From the IMG/VR virus record IMGVR_UViG_3300030107_007143, positions 1-40,350 of that record: 40,350 bases of DNA; one strand, written 5' to 3'. Made by a program: the position numbers and the translations under genes. The notes under the pieces are model-generated. The model worked only from the letters and a program-made list of their open reading frames with translations. It did no database searches and had not been told where the DNA came from. The DNA comes from a virus. This document shows positions 32,993-38,917 of the stretch, piece after piece (the stretch's first letter is position 1; every line of letters begins with the position of its first letter).

Positions 32993-33234
32993 GCCTCTAT
33001 CACCCCGTCGACGTCACGCGCCACAATCATGGCGCCTTCGACGTTGTACTCGAAATCATAACCCATCAGGACTTCCCCCTGAGATTCGATCAACAGGTTA
33101 CGACTGAGCAGTCTTAATAACGCGCATTGCTGATGCAGTGTCATGCGCGTAAATAGGTCCAAAACCTCTGTCGCCTCGAGGACGGGCCGATAACTAGCAG
33201 GCACTTGCTGCGTTTTTTTTGCAAATAGCTTCAT
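32989..33234 (-). CDS. Partner protein of RHH regulator, 81 aa
   Basis: On the minus strand, ATG 33234 overlaps the stop of the upstream RHH gene (ATGA), so this start is preferred over an in-frame codon at 33270. The product is MKLFAKKTQQVPASYRPVLE, then VLDLFTRMTLHQQCALLRLL and a C-terminal EGAMIVARDVDGVIEA. Not recognised. The two-gene order (small DNA binder then small partner) resembles regulator or toxin-antitoxin operons, but no toxin fold is evident. Its TAA overlaps the stop of the 852-aa gene. Confidence 0.65.
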   Translation of the reverse strand: MKLFAKKTQQVPASYRPVLEATEVLDLFTRMTLHQQCALLRLLSRNLLIESQGEVLMGYDFEYNVEGAMIVARDVDGVIEA

Positions 33235-33431
33235 CGATGAATACGGCCTTCCTGCACCAAGCGCTCCCATTCACGATTTATCAGCATACGTACCTGGGCG
33301 ATTTTTGAGCGCTCACCCTCGGCACAGAGCTGCTTCAGTCGATCAAACGTAACCTGGTCAACTGCCAAACTCCTTCGCAATCTTGGGTCTTCAGTTTCAG
33401 CAACAGCGGTGTCTGGGGTGGTCCATTCCAT
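33231..33431 (-). CDS. Ribbon-helix-helix DNA-binding regulator (Arc/CopG-like)
   Basis: The 66-aa protein has a disordered N-terminus (TTPDTAVAETEDP). A short strand (RRSLAVD) and two helices (QVTFDRLKQLCAEGERS, KIAQVRMLINREWERLVQEG) follow. Strand-helix-helix of this size, with I-A-x-x-R-M-LI-x-RE-W, is the RHH pattern of Arc/CopG-type repressors. RHH dimers insert the strand in the DNA major groove. It is divergent from the 33487 gene, with a short region containing a palindrome in between. Likely a regulator of this junction or of the repeated promoters to the right. Confidence 0.75.
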   Translation of the reverse strand: MEWTTPDTAVAETEDPRLRRSLAVDQVTFDRLKQLCAEGERSKIAQVRMLINREWERLVQEGRIHR

Positions 33432-33450
33432 ACGCTATCTCAAAAAATTT

Positions 33451-33492
33451 GTTATATTGTGCCAACTTTAGCATATTTTTATACAAATGTAT
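33451..33492. promoter_or_regulatory. Divergent AT-rich promoter/operator region
   Basis: The rightward strand holds TTGTGC (33457-33462), a 17-nt spacer and TATACA (33480-33485). The palindrome ATACA-AA-TGTAT (33481-33492) covers this -10 and the ATG of the 33487 gene. Leftward, TATAAC lies at 33456-33451 with no clear -35. An autoregulatory operator for the RHH protein is plausible. Start-site use is unresolved because the predicted transcript would begin near or inside the ATG. Confidence 0.5.
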
Positions 33493-34203
33493 CAACTCAA
33501 AAACTACCTGCTAAGCATGCGCTCGCACTGGATGATCAACCAATCTTTGTATGAAGCGGTCCAGGAGTCGATGCCAGATATTGCTAAATTCAGAGCATCA
33601 CAAGGACAGCTCGATTTGAAGAAGACCGCGGTTCAGGACCATGTGCAAAAGATTTTCCCGGACATTTACCGCGTCCCGCTTTTTCGCCGTTCTTTCTGCA
33701 AGATGCTGGTAGAAGAAATTGGTCACATGCGACAAGAGATACCTTTCGAGCCCAATCCGGGAGAGGACAAATTAAGGCAAATTCCAGAAATCGTTTTGGC
33801 AGAGCACGTTCCTGAGTTGCAGCGAAGTATGTGGTTTGTGGTCAAGAATGTTTTGAACCCCATTTTTTGGGCGTTGTACCAACGCAACTGCGCGGACGTA
33901 GGATCTATTCAAATAGCAAATTACAACTTGCAGGACAAAAAACAGGGCGCTTGGCATCACGATTCAAGCGCTGACATCTCAGTTGTGGTGCCTTTGAACA
34001 CAGGGGAGTACGAGGGCGGGGGAACAGAATTCCACCAGTGGGGAACGTTAAATCCATTGCCCAGCGGCCATGCCTTGATTTTTCCTAGCTTCACAAATCT
34101 TCATCGCGGGCTCCCGGTCTTTTCGGGCGACAGGTTACTCCTGGTCTTCTGGCTTTACGATCGAGCTCGAGTGGTAGACAACGCAGAACTTTGGTTCGAA
34201 TAA
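33487..34203 (+). CDS. 2OG-Fe(II) oxygenase (prolyl-4-hydroxylase-like)
   Basis: The 238-aa protein has the full facial triad: GAWHHDSSADIS with H157-x-D159, then GGGTEFHQWG, the distal H206 in SFTNLHRGLPVFSGDRLLLV, and R216 for 2OG binding. The order and the 'VVPLN...EGGGTEF...P-x-G-x-ALIFPS...H-RG' layout are classic for P4H/PKHD-type oxygenases. Substrate is unknown. It is the second such enzyme in the window and only superficially like the one at 3736. ATG 33487 is at the very edge of the promoter; Met11 is an alternative start. Confidence 0.88.
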   Translation: MYQLKNYLLSMRSHWMINQSLYEAVQESMPDIAKFRASQGQLDLKKTAVQDHVQKIFPDIYRVPLFRRSFCKMLVEEIGHMRQEIPFEPNPGEDKLRQIPEIVLAEHVPELQRSMWFVVKNVLNPIFWALYQRNCADVGSIQIANYNLQDKKQGAWHHDSSADISVVVPLNTGEYEGGGTEFHQWGTLNPLPSGHALIFPSFTNLHRGLPVFSGDRLLLVFWLYDRARVVDNAELWFE

Positions 34204-34204
34204 T

Positions 34205-34246
34205 TTGTACAAAAAAGTATACATCGACACGCGAATGGGTATAATA
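34205..34246 (+). promoter_or_regulatory. Repeated phage promoter, copy A
   Basis: GTATAC (34217-34222), 17-nt spacer, TATAAT (34240-34245). CGACACG lies in the spacer at 34225-34231, exactly 15 nt upstream of the -10. Upstream is the palindrome TTTGTACAAA. Downstream comes GCGCCAACAACAACGGAAA with an SD for the gene at 34267. Matches copies B and C. Confidence 0.8.
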
Positions 34247-34266
34247 AGCGCCAACAACAACGGAAA

Positions 34267-35100
34267 ATGATGATGCAAGATTTACAAAAACTGGTTCAAA
34301 CCGTAGCTTCCCGCATCGAACAGTTTGACGCCAGATCCGCGGCAGCCAGGGCCGCGCGAGACGAGCGGCTAAGAAAAAACGCTGAAGCGAACGGCGACCT
34401 CGCACCCACACTCAGCGCAGCCGGCATGCATGCGCCTTGCGACAACTATCATTGGGAATGGTGCCTCTACAACGCTGACGGTGAAATCCAAGACGTTCGC
34501 GAAGGTGAATTTATGGCCGGAGAGTTCTTACCCTGGAGCAAGGAAATCGATCTTTTTTGCCGCGATTACGCAGAAAAGCGAACGGGCTTCCCTTTGCGCC
34601 GGGTCACTTACATCCCGGTTGAACGAGCCGATACAGTTATCGAAGCGCTTTCAGGCGTTGTTCACATACACACCGGGAAGCCTTTCGAGGATCGCGATGG
34701 CGAGCACCTTGTCTACGTCTACATCGATGAGCGATGCAAAGACGTCGCCGACGCTATCGCGTCTTACCTCGAGGCCCCCAGGGTGGCAGCTGCTGCGGCT
34801 CAACGAGCTGCTGAACAGGCCAAGCTGGACGCCGCCGAGCCTTGCCCAACCGGGCGAATCGCAATCACGGGTAAAATTCTCGGTATCAAGCTGCAAGAGG
34901 GTTATTACGGAAACACCTGGAAGATGCTGGTAGAGGACGATCGTGGGTTCAAAGTTTGGGGGACTATCCCTAGCAATTTGAACGTAGGGCGAGGCGACCG
35001 CGTGACGTTCACCGCAGCAATAGAGCCATCGAAAGACGATGACAAATTTGGTTTTTTCAAGCGGCCTACCAAGGCTGCACATTTAGAGGAGGCCGCGTAA
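34267..35100 (+). CDS. OB-fold protein, possible ssDNA-binding role, 277 aa
   Basis: Three consecutive ATGs (34267, 34270, 34273) follow GGAAA. The N-terminal part is helical (AAARAARDERLRKNAEANGD). A middle domain contains DNYHWEWCLYNADGE and YVYIDERCKDVADAIAS. The C-terminal 90 residues, GRIAITGKILGIKLQEGYYG, then NTWKMLVEDDRGFKVWGTIP and GDRVTFTAAIEPSKDDDKFG, look like an OB fold seen in many phage/plasmid proteins. The last codons and stop lie in a GGCCGC-GTAA-GCGGCC hairpin. First gene of promoter A's operon. Confidence 0.72.
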   Translation: MMMQDLQKLVQTVASRIEQFDARSAAARAARDERLRKNAEANGDLAPTLSAAGMHAPCDNYHWEWCLYNADGEIQDVREGEFMAGEFLPWSKEIDLFCRDYAEKRTGFPLRRVTYIPVERADTVIEALSGVVHIHTGKPFEDRDGEHLVYVYIDERCKDVADAIASYLEAPRVAAAAAQRAAEQAKLDAAEPCPTGRIAITGKILGIKLQEGYYGNTWKMLVEDDRGFKVWGTIPSNLNVGRGDRVTFTAAIEPSKDDDKFGFFKRPTKAAHLEEAA

Positions 35101-35107
35101 GCGGCCC
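35088..35107. repeat. 20-bp palindromic repeat across a stop codon, copy 1
   Basis: GGAGGCCGCGTAAGCGGCCC; the core GGCCGC-GTAA-GCGGCC is a perfect 6-bp stem with a GTAA loop containing the TAA. The same 20 bp occur at 37622-37641. The next SD (AGGAGA) follows immediately, so the hairpin could affect coupling or mRNA stability. Confidence 0.85.
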
Positions 35108-35120
35108 AGGAGACAACGAC

Positions 35121-35312
35121 ATGGACGATTTTTTGGCAACAGGTATAGCAGAGGGCTTCTTGCCTGCGGACAGTGACGATCAAGTGATTGAGGCTTGGCA
35201 GCACCTGGTCGACACTGGGTTAGCTTGGCGTTTACAAGGGTGGTTCGGGCGCACCGCGGTCGACCTCATAAAGGCGGGAGTGATAGCCCCCGTATCGTCT
35301 GGAGAAGACTAG
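35121..35312 (+). CDS. Small conserved protein, 63 aa
   Basis: SD AGGAGA before the ATG. The sequence EGFLPADSDDQVIEAWQHLV, then DTGLAWRLQGWFGRTAVDLI matches a small family (DUF7417-like, name uncertain; the 'AWQ-LVDTGLAWRLQGWFGRTA' core is highly recognisable). It occurs in phages and mobile elements. Function is unknown. Adjacent to the OB-fold gene in one transcript. Confidence 0.8.
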   Translation: MDDFLATGIAEGFLPADSDDQVIEAWQHLVDTGLAWRLQGWFGRTAVDLIKAGVIAPVSSGED

Positions 35313-35564
35313 ATGGCGAAACTTATTGGCAGACCGGTGTTCCAAGTCACTCGACACGCAACAGGCAAAAATGATCGACGTGTCCATGTGCTAACTTGTG
35401 TTGCCCAAGGCGTCATTACTAAACGTCGGGCGCAATCGGACGCCCATGAGGTGTTCATACAGAGCGTTTGCGATAGTTTGCGGGGTTGGGTGCCGACAGC
35501 GGATGTCGGTACTCTAGAGGACTTCCACCATCATCGAAAAAAAACATGGTATTTGCGTAAATAA
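35313..35564 (+). CDS. Hypothetical basic protein, 83 aa
   Basis: Abuts the preceding stop. The product has VFQVTRHATGKNDRRVHVLT, then a helical middle and SLRGWVPTADVGTLEDFHHH with a C-terminal RKKTWYLRK. No family recognised. Directly followed by promoter B. Confidence 0.65.
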   Translation: MAKLIGRPVFQVTRHATGKNDRRVHVLTCVAQGVITKRRAQSDAHEVFIQSVCDSLRGWVPTADVGTLEDFHHHRKKTWYLRK

Positions 35565-35565
35565 A

Positions 35566-35606
35566 TGCGTAAAAATGTATACATCGACACGCAAATGCGT
35601 ATAATT
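35566..35606 (+). promoter_or_regulatory. Repeated phage promoter, copy B
   Basis: GTATAC (35577-35582), 17-nt spacer, TATAAT (35600-35605), CGACACG at 35585-35591. A 5-bp hairpin TTGGG/CCCAA (35614-35629) lies in the leader, then AAGGAAAAAG as SD for the gene at 35651. Confidence 0.8.
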
Positions 35607-35650
35607 GGCCGTGTTGGGGCTGATCCCAATCAACAAAAAAGGAAAAAGTG

Positions 35651-36223
35651 ATGAAAGAGAAAATTCAAAAACTAGGAAATTTGACCAAAGCGGAGCTGAT
35701 CAGACGGGTTCACCTCGCTGAGGCTTTCGAAGAAAGTAATAAGGCAAAGCTCGAGCGCATCAACTCTTTTGAAAACCAGATACGTTTCCTGCAGAAGGAG
35801 AACGAGTCGCTGCGCAAGGAGGTAGGCGAACTTGAGGCGCAAGATCCCCAACACGCCGAGACGTATCAAGTCGCGCACAAAGACATTGCCGGGTATCAGG
35901 GCTATTCAGAAGCGGCCATCAAGATATACACGCACACTGACCAGCCTGAGGATGGCGAGAAGCGTATCGCAACGATCAACATTCCTCATTTGGTTGATTC
36001 GTATCGAACGCATAGATCGATCGCAAGACAGTCTGAGGAAGCGGACACTGATTTTGATGCAGAGGCTTTGGAGGCCCTTGAGCGTGCTGAGACGCGGAAA
36101 CAACGTGAGCGTCTTTTTGAGATTCAAGATTTGTTGGGTGTGTTTTTCGAAAGGGCGGGCGGTTACGGTGACGAAGGATACGTAGGCGTCAAAGTCGAAC
36201 TGCGCAACAACTACAACGGGTAA
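35651..36223 (+). CDS. Coiled-coil hypothetical protein, 190 aa
   Basis: ATG 35651 (after GTG 35648) is at good distance from AAGG. N-terminal coiled coil (EESNKAKLERINSFENQIRF, LQKENESLRKEVGELEAQ) to about residue 75. A globular part contains IAGYQGYSEAAIKIYTHTDQ and IATINIPHLVD. The C-terminus is YGDEGYVGVKVELRNNYNG. Early-gene position. Function is unknown. Confidence 0.7.
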   Translation: MKEKIQKLGNLTKAELIRRVHLAEAFEESNKAKLERINSFENQIRFLQKENESLRKEVGELEAQDPQHAETYQVAHKDIAGYQGYSEAAIKIYTHTDQPEDGEKRIATINIPHLVDSYRTHRSIARQSEEADTDFDAEALEALERAETRKQRERLFEIQDLLGVFFERAGGYGDEGYVGVKVELRNNYNG

Positions 36224-36231
36224 GGGAGAAG

Positions 36232-36705
36232 ATGATGAGTGCATATTTAGTAAACACGGACCACATAGCTGAGATCGTAAAGTTTGCCCACAACAACAAG
36301 TTCAATCACGCTTACAATTGTTCGACCAAAAGCTCAATCGACACCGATCCCGAAAAATTGGTCGCACTGTTAGCCCAGGCAAACATAGACAGCCTGGTTG
36401 CCAGGTACGACGAAAACCCAAGCGACTTCAATGGGTTTATCGAACAGTGCTTGTCAAACCTAAAGCACAGCACAGACGGTTTCAGTCAAAGCTTGCTTAG
36501 TGGCGTCGGATGCTGCCAGCTTGGAGCCGACGATATCTACAACATGATCAAGTGCTGGGAGTATCAGTCTTGCGAGGTCGATAACTGGTTTGAGACAGAC
36601 GCTTATTGGGTGAGTGTCTACCTCAAAGACATAGCCGCAAGGAAGCTGGCTGAGAATGCCAAGGTCCAGTGGGAGTTTGTAAACAAAAGGGTTGAAGCGT
36701 CATGA
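36232..36705 (+). CDS. Conserved phage/mobile-element protein, 157 aa
   Basis: Two ATGs (36232 and 36235) follow GGGAGAAG; the second has better SD spacing. N-terminal SAYLVNTDHIAEIVKFAHNN is the recognisable start of a family common in phages and plasmids. Later parts hold ARYDENPSDFNGFIEQ, CWEYQSCEVDNWFETDAYWV and a helical end (ARKLAENAKVQWEF). Function is unknown. ATGA overlap with next gene. Confidence 0.75.
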   Translation: MMSAYLVNTDHIAEIVKFAHNNKFNHAYNCSTKSSIDTDPEKLVALLAQANIDSLVARYDENPSDFNGFIEQCLSNLKHSTDGFSQSLLSGVGCCQLGADDIYNMIKCWEYQSCEVDNWFETDAYWVSVYLKDIAARKLAENAKVQWEFVNKRVEAS

Positions 36706-37043
36706 GACTTTTCGACTTCACTTACGACAAACTTGTAATCGCTTGGTGCGCGGACACAAAAAAGTGGAGCGTGACTGGTGTGAAAGAGCCCTACTCTGAT
36801 GAAATCTTGGGTTGGCATAAAACTAGAGACGCAGCGACCATCGCCGCCAAAGAGTTCGCGTTTGCCCCTGACTTCGAAAGCCACCAGGCTTTTAAGGTGC
36901 AAGTTTTGGGAAAGCGCGGTCAGTTAATTCACTCGGACACGATCCCGAGCTGGGACCATAAACACTGGTTCGACCGGCTGAGTGCAGAAAAACAAGACCG
37001 GTGGCTTTACGCGCCTAATTTATCGCAACGATATCGGTTGTGA
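36702..37043 (+). CDS. Hypothetical protein, 113 aa
   Basis: ATGA overlap with the preceding gene. Sequence FDFTYDKLVIAWCADTKKWS, then a Trp/His-rich C-terminal part (SWDHKHWFDRLSAEKQ, RWLYAPNLSQRYRL). No family recognised. Last gene before promoter C. Confidence 0.65.
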   Translation: MRLFDFTYDKLVIAWCADTKKWSVTGVKEPYSDEILGWHKTRDAATIAAKEFAFAPDFESHQAFKVQVLGKRGQLIHSDTIPSWDHKHWFDRLSAEKQDRWLYAPNLSQRYRL

Positions 37044-37065
37044 GTCCTGAAATTATCAAAATAAA

Positions 37066-37107
37066 TTTTGTAAAAAGCTATACAACGACACGGTAATTTG
37101 TATAATA
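37066..37107 (+). promoter_or_regulatory. Repeated phage promoter, copy C
   Basis: CTATAC (37078-37083), 17-nt spacer, TATAAT (37101-37106), CGACACG at 37086-37092. Leader GTGCCATCAACAACGAAGGA is close to that of copy A and supplies the SD for 37137. Confidence 0.8.
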
Positions 37108-37136
37108 GGTGCCATCAACAACGAAGGAACCACACC

Positions 37137-37634
37137 ATGAACACAGACATCAAGATTGGCGACAAGGTACGCAGCTTTGATTTTGCAGCACATCGAGACA
37201 TCGAAGGCCCAGACGCTTGCTTTGCAGAGGGAGTTGTCGAGGGATTTCAAACCATCGGCTGCACTCGATTCGATATTCGAGTTACCCGCGCTGTTTGGGA
37301 GGGTAAAGAAGTGCCAACGGAGGAAGGTGCGCGGATTGCTCCGCCGCTCAACGGTACGCCCACCAACATGGGCCGCATCACTGACGGCGTGGTCAAGATC
37401 GAAGAGGCTGAGCCAGCCAATCAAATTGGCGACATGGATCTCAGCAATCTGACTGAAGAGCAGCTTGACGTGATTCGCACTCTCGCTTTAGCAGCCGAAG
37501 AGCATTTCGACAGGCTGGGTCGAGACAGCGAGTTTGCTCCGAAGGCAGATCGCGCAAACAGGGCTTCGATACAGGCTTTCAAACTAATTGGCCGCATTCG
37601 GAGAGAAAAAGAAACAAGAACGGAGGCCGCGTAA
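37137..37634 (+). CDS. Conserved hypothetical protein, 165 aa
   Basis: ATG 37137 with GAAGGA upstream is preferred to ATG 37098, which lies inside the promoter. Sequence IKIGDKVRSFDFAAHRDIEG, then DACFAEGVVEGFQ and CTRFDIRVTRAVWEGKEV, PPLNGTPTNMGRITDGVVKI. The first half resembles a small SH3-like beta barrel of the kind I recall in cyanophage/plasmid proteins. The C-terminal half is a basic helix (LTEEQLDVIRTLALAAEEHF). The stop sits in palindrome copy 2. Confidence 0.72.
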   Translation: MNTDIKIGDKVRSFDFAAHRDIEGPDACFAEGVVEGFQTIGCTRFDIRVTRAVWEGKEVPTEEGARIAPPLNGTPTNMGRITDGVVKIEEAEPANQIGDMDLSNLTEEQLDVIRTLALAAEEHFDRLGRDSEFAPKADRANRASIQAFKLIGRIRREKETRTEAA

Positions 37635-37641
37635 GCGGCCC
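37622..37641. repeat. 20-bp palindromic repeat across a stop codon, copy 2
   Basis: Identical 20 bp to 35088-35107: GGAGGCCGCGTAAGCGGCCC, with the perfect GGCCGC/GCGGCC stem and TAA in the GTAA loop. Followed by AAGGAG SD for the next gene. Confidence 0.85.
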
Positions 37642-37657
37642 GTACAAGGAGAACGTG

Positions 37658-37888
37658 ATGATCAAACTCAAAAAAATCAACGACGCATACTGGGCTGGCA
37701 ACGGCTTTGGCAATCAATCTGCCGAATGGGTAGTCAAAGGCGCGGAGCATATCAATGTATGGTCGAGCGGTGGCAACGAATGGAACGTGACAAACCGCGA
37801 CACTGGCGAACGAATTTTACGCAACAAATATGGTCGCGCATTCACTCTCGAACTGCTCGAAGACAAAATGCCTGAGCTTGGTTCTTAA
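37658..37888 (+). CDS. Hypothetical protein, 76 aa
   Basis: ATG 37658 with AAGGAG 7 nt upstream (GTG 37655 is in frame). Sequence LKKINDAYWAGNGFGNQSAE, then NVWSSGGNEWNVTNRDTGER and ILRNKYGRAFTLELLEDKMP. Compact beta-like protein. No family recognised. Confidence 0.68.
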   Translation: MIKLKKINDAYWAGNGFGNQSAEWVVKGAEHINVWSSGGNEWNVTNRDTGERILRNKYGRAFTLELLEDKMPELGS

Positions 37889-37904
37889 CTCCAACTGACG
37901 AGCT

Positions 37905-37923
37905 GGGCGGGTGGTTCCCGCCC
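37905..37923 (+). promoter_or_regulatory. Strong GC hairpin without T tract
   Basis: Perfect 7-bp stem GGGCGGG/CCCGCCC with a TGGTT loop in the gap after the 37658 gene. No T run follows, so it is not a standard terminator. An alternative CCCG...CGGG pairing (37922-37936) overlaps its 3' arm. Confidence 0.7.
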
Positions 37924-37963
37924 CGAAACCTACGGGTCTTGGATAACCAATAAGGAAAATGTG

Positions 37964-38353
37964 ATGAGCTACGAATACAAAGGAAACGATGTTGTTTGGT
38001 CTATTTACTCAGATACGAGCAGTGATGACGTGGATGAGTGGGTAGCAGATAACCAAACTGGTGACGATGACGAAGGCAGGATCGAAAACATTCCAGACGG
38101 CGTTTACGAAGTGAACCAGCGTAACTGGAACACCAATCGCCGTATCTCGCTGCAAACCAAAGTTTTGGTTTGGAATGGCAAGGTAGATATCGAGTCTGCA
38201 AAAGAAGCTGTTGCTGAGTTTCTGAACAAGACTGGTGACTGGCACTACTTCATCGAGGGCGTGATGTTCGGCAAGAAAAGCACCAAGGTGTTTGACAAAT
38301 ATGGCAAGCACGTTGAAACGCAGCGCACCCTTCAATTTATTTTGGGTAGTTAA
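37964..38353 (+). CDS. Hypothetical protein, 129 aa
   Basis: ATG 37964 with AAGGA. Early part is acidic (SDTSSDDVDEWVADNQTGDD), then EVNQRNWNTNRRISLQTKVL, AKEAVAEFLNKTGDWHYFIE and a C-terminal KHVETQRTLQFILGS. No family recognised. No own promoter seen; it probably belongs to transcript C. Confidence 0.65.
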   Translation: MSYEYKGNDVVWSIYSDTSSDDVDEWVADNQTGDDDEGRIENIPDGVYEVNQRNWNTNRRISLQTKVLVWNGKVDIESAKEAVAEFLNKTGDWHYFIEGVMFGKKSTKVFDKYGKHVETQRTLQFILGS

Positions 38354-38378
38354 GGCAACTGAGAGACATAAGGAAAAG

Positions 38379-38675
38379 ATGATGGAATTACACTTTACTG
38401 ACCGAGAAATCGGCTATCTATCAAACACCAAAATGAATAGTTGTTACGACGAACAATCGTGGCGTTTTGACCTAAACGATGACGAAATGCGCCCTACGGA
38501 GGGCGGTGTGATGCTTTGGTGTGGAGATAATTTCCTTAACGCAAAGATTGTTGCTCAGCATTACCGTTCTGGCGAAAACCCTCTAGCCACTTCTATCATG
38601 TGGGATGAGGGCGGCTTGAATAACGAGTGGGTGGTCTGGGTGGATGCAAAATCTATTGACGATCCCAGAATATAA
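38379..38675 (+). CDS. Hypothetical protein, 98 aa
   Basis: Two ATGs (38379, 38382) follow AAGGAAAAG. An upstream in-frame TTG start at 38292 inside the preceding gene is not supported. Acidic, Trp-rich protein (EGGVMLWCGDNFLNAKIVAQ, LNNEWVVWVDAKSIDD). Last rightward gene before the convergent hairpin. Confidence 0.68.
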   Translation: MMELHFTDREIGYLSNTKMNSCYDEQSWRFDLNDDEMRPTEGGVMLWCGDNFLNAKIVAQHYRSGENPLATSIMWDEGGLNNEWVVWVDAKSIDDPRI

Positions 38676-38689
38676 AGAACAGGAACAGG

Positions 38690-38732
38690 AGGACAGAAAA
38701 CCCATAGTCAACCCTTTTGGTTTTTCTGTCCT
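38690..38732. terminator. Convergent hairpin/possible bidirectional terminator
   Basis: Arms AGGACAGAAAACC (38690-38702) and GGTTTTTCTGTCCT (38719-38732) pair over 13 bp with one extra A/T. It lies where rightward and leftward genes meet. One arm codes the C-terminus of the minus-strand gene. A-rich and T-rich runs within the stem make it usable in both directions. Confidence 0.65.
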
Positions 38733-38917
38733 TTCATCCGCTCGACGTACTGCATGTACGGCTCGCCAAACTTGACCTCGAACCATTTGCCCCAGCTGTA
38801 TCGACGACTCGGCACTGGGTGCCCACGCTTATGCCAGATATCTCTCGCGGCATGATATTTGATATCTTGCGCCCACTGCTTCTCGCGCTCCTGGTCCTCA
38901 GTAGAGAGCACTAGCAT
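38708..38917 (-). CDS. Small basic hypothetical protein, 69 aa
   Basis: ATG at 38917, inside the end of the exonuclease gene (20-bp overlap); a TTG at 38920 is the only in-frame codon slightly upstream. Sequence LVLSTEDQEREKQWAQDIKY, then AARDIWHKRGHPVPSRRYSW and FGEPYMQYVERMKGQ. Possibly an accessory of the nuclease operon. No family recognised. Confidence 0.62.
   Translation of the reverse strand: MLVLSTEDQEREKQWAQDIKYHAARDIWHKRGHPVPSRRYSWGKWFEVKFGEPYMQYVERMKGQKNQKG

Noticed and set aside
32989-33431. Definite toxin-antitoxin module
   Set aside because: The order and overlap fit, but the partner shows no toxin motif; left as a regulatory operon.
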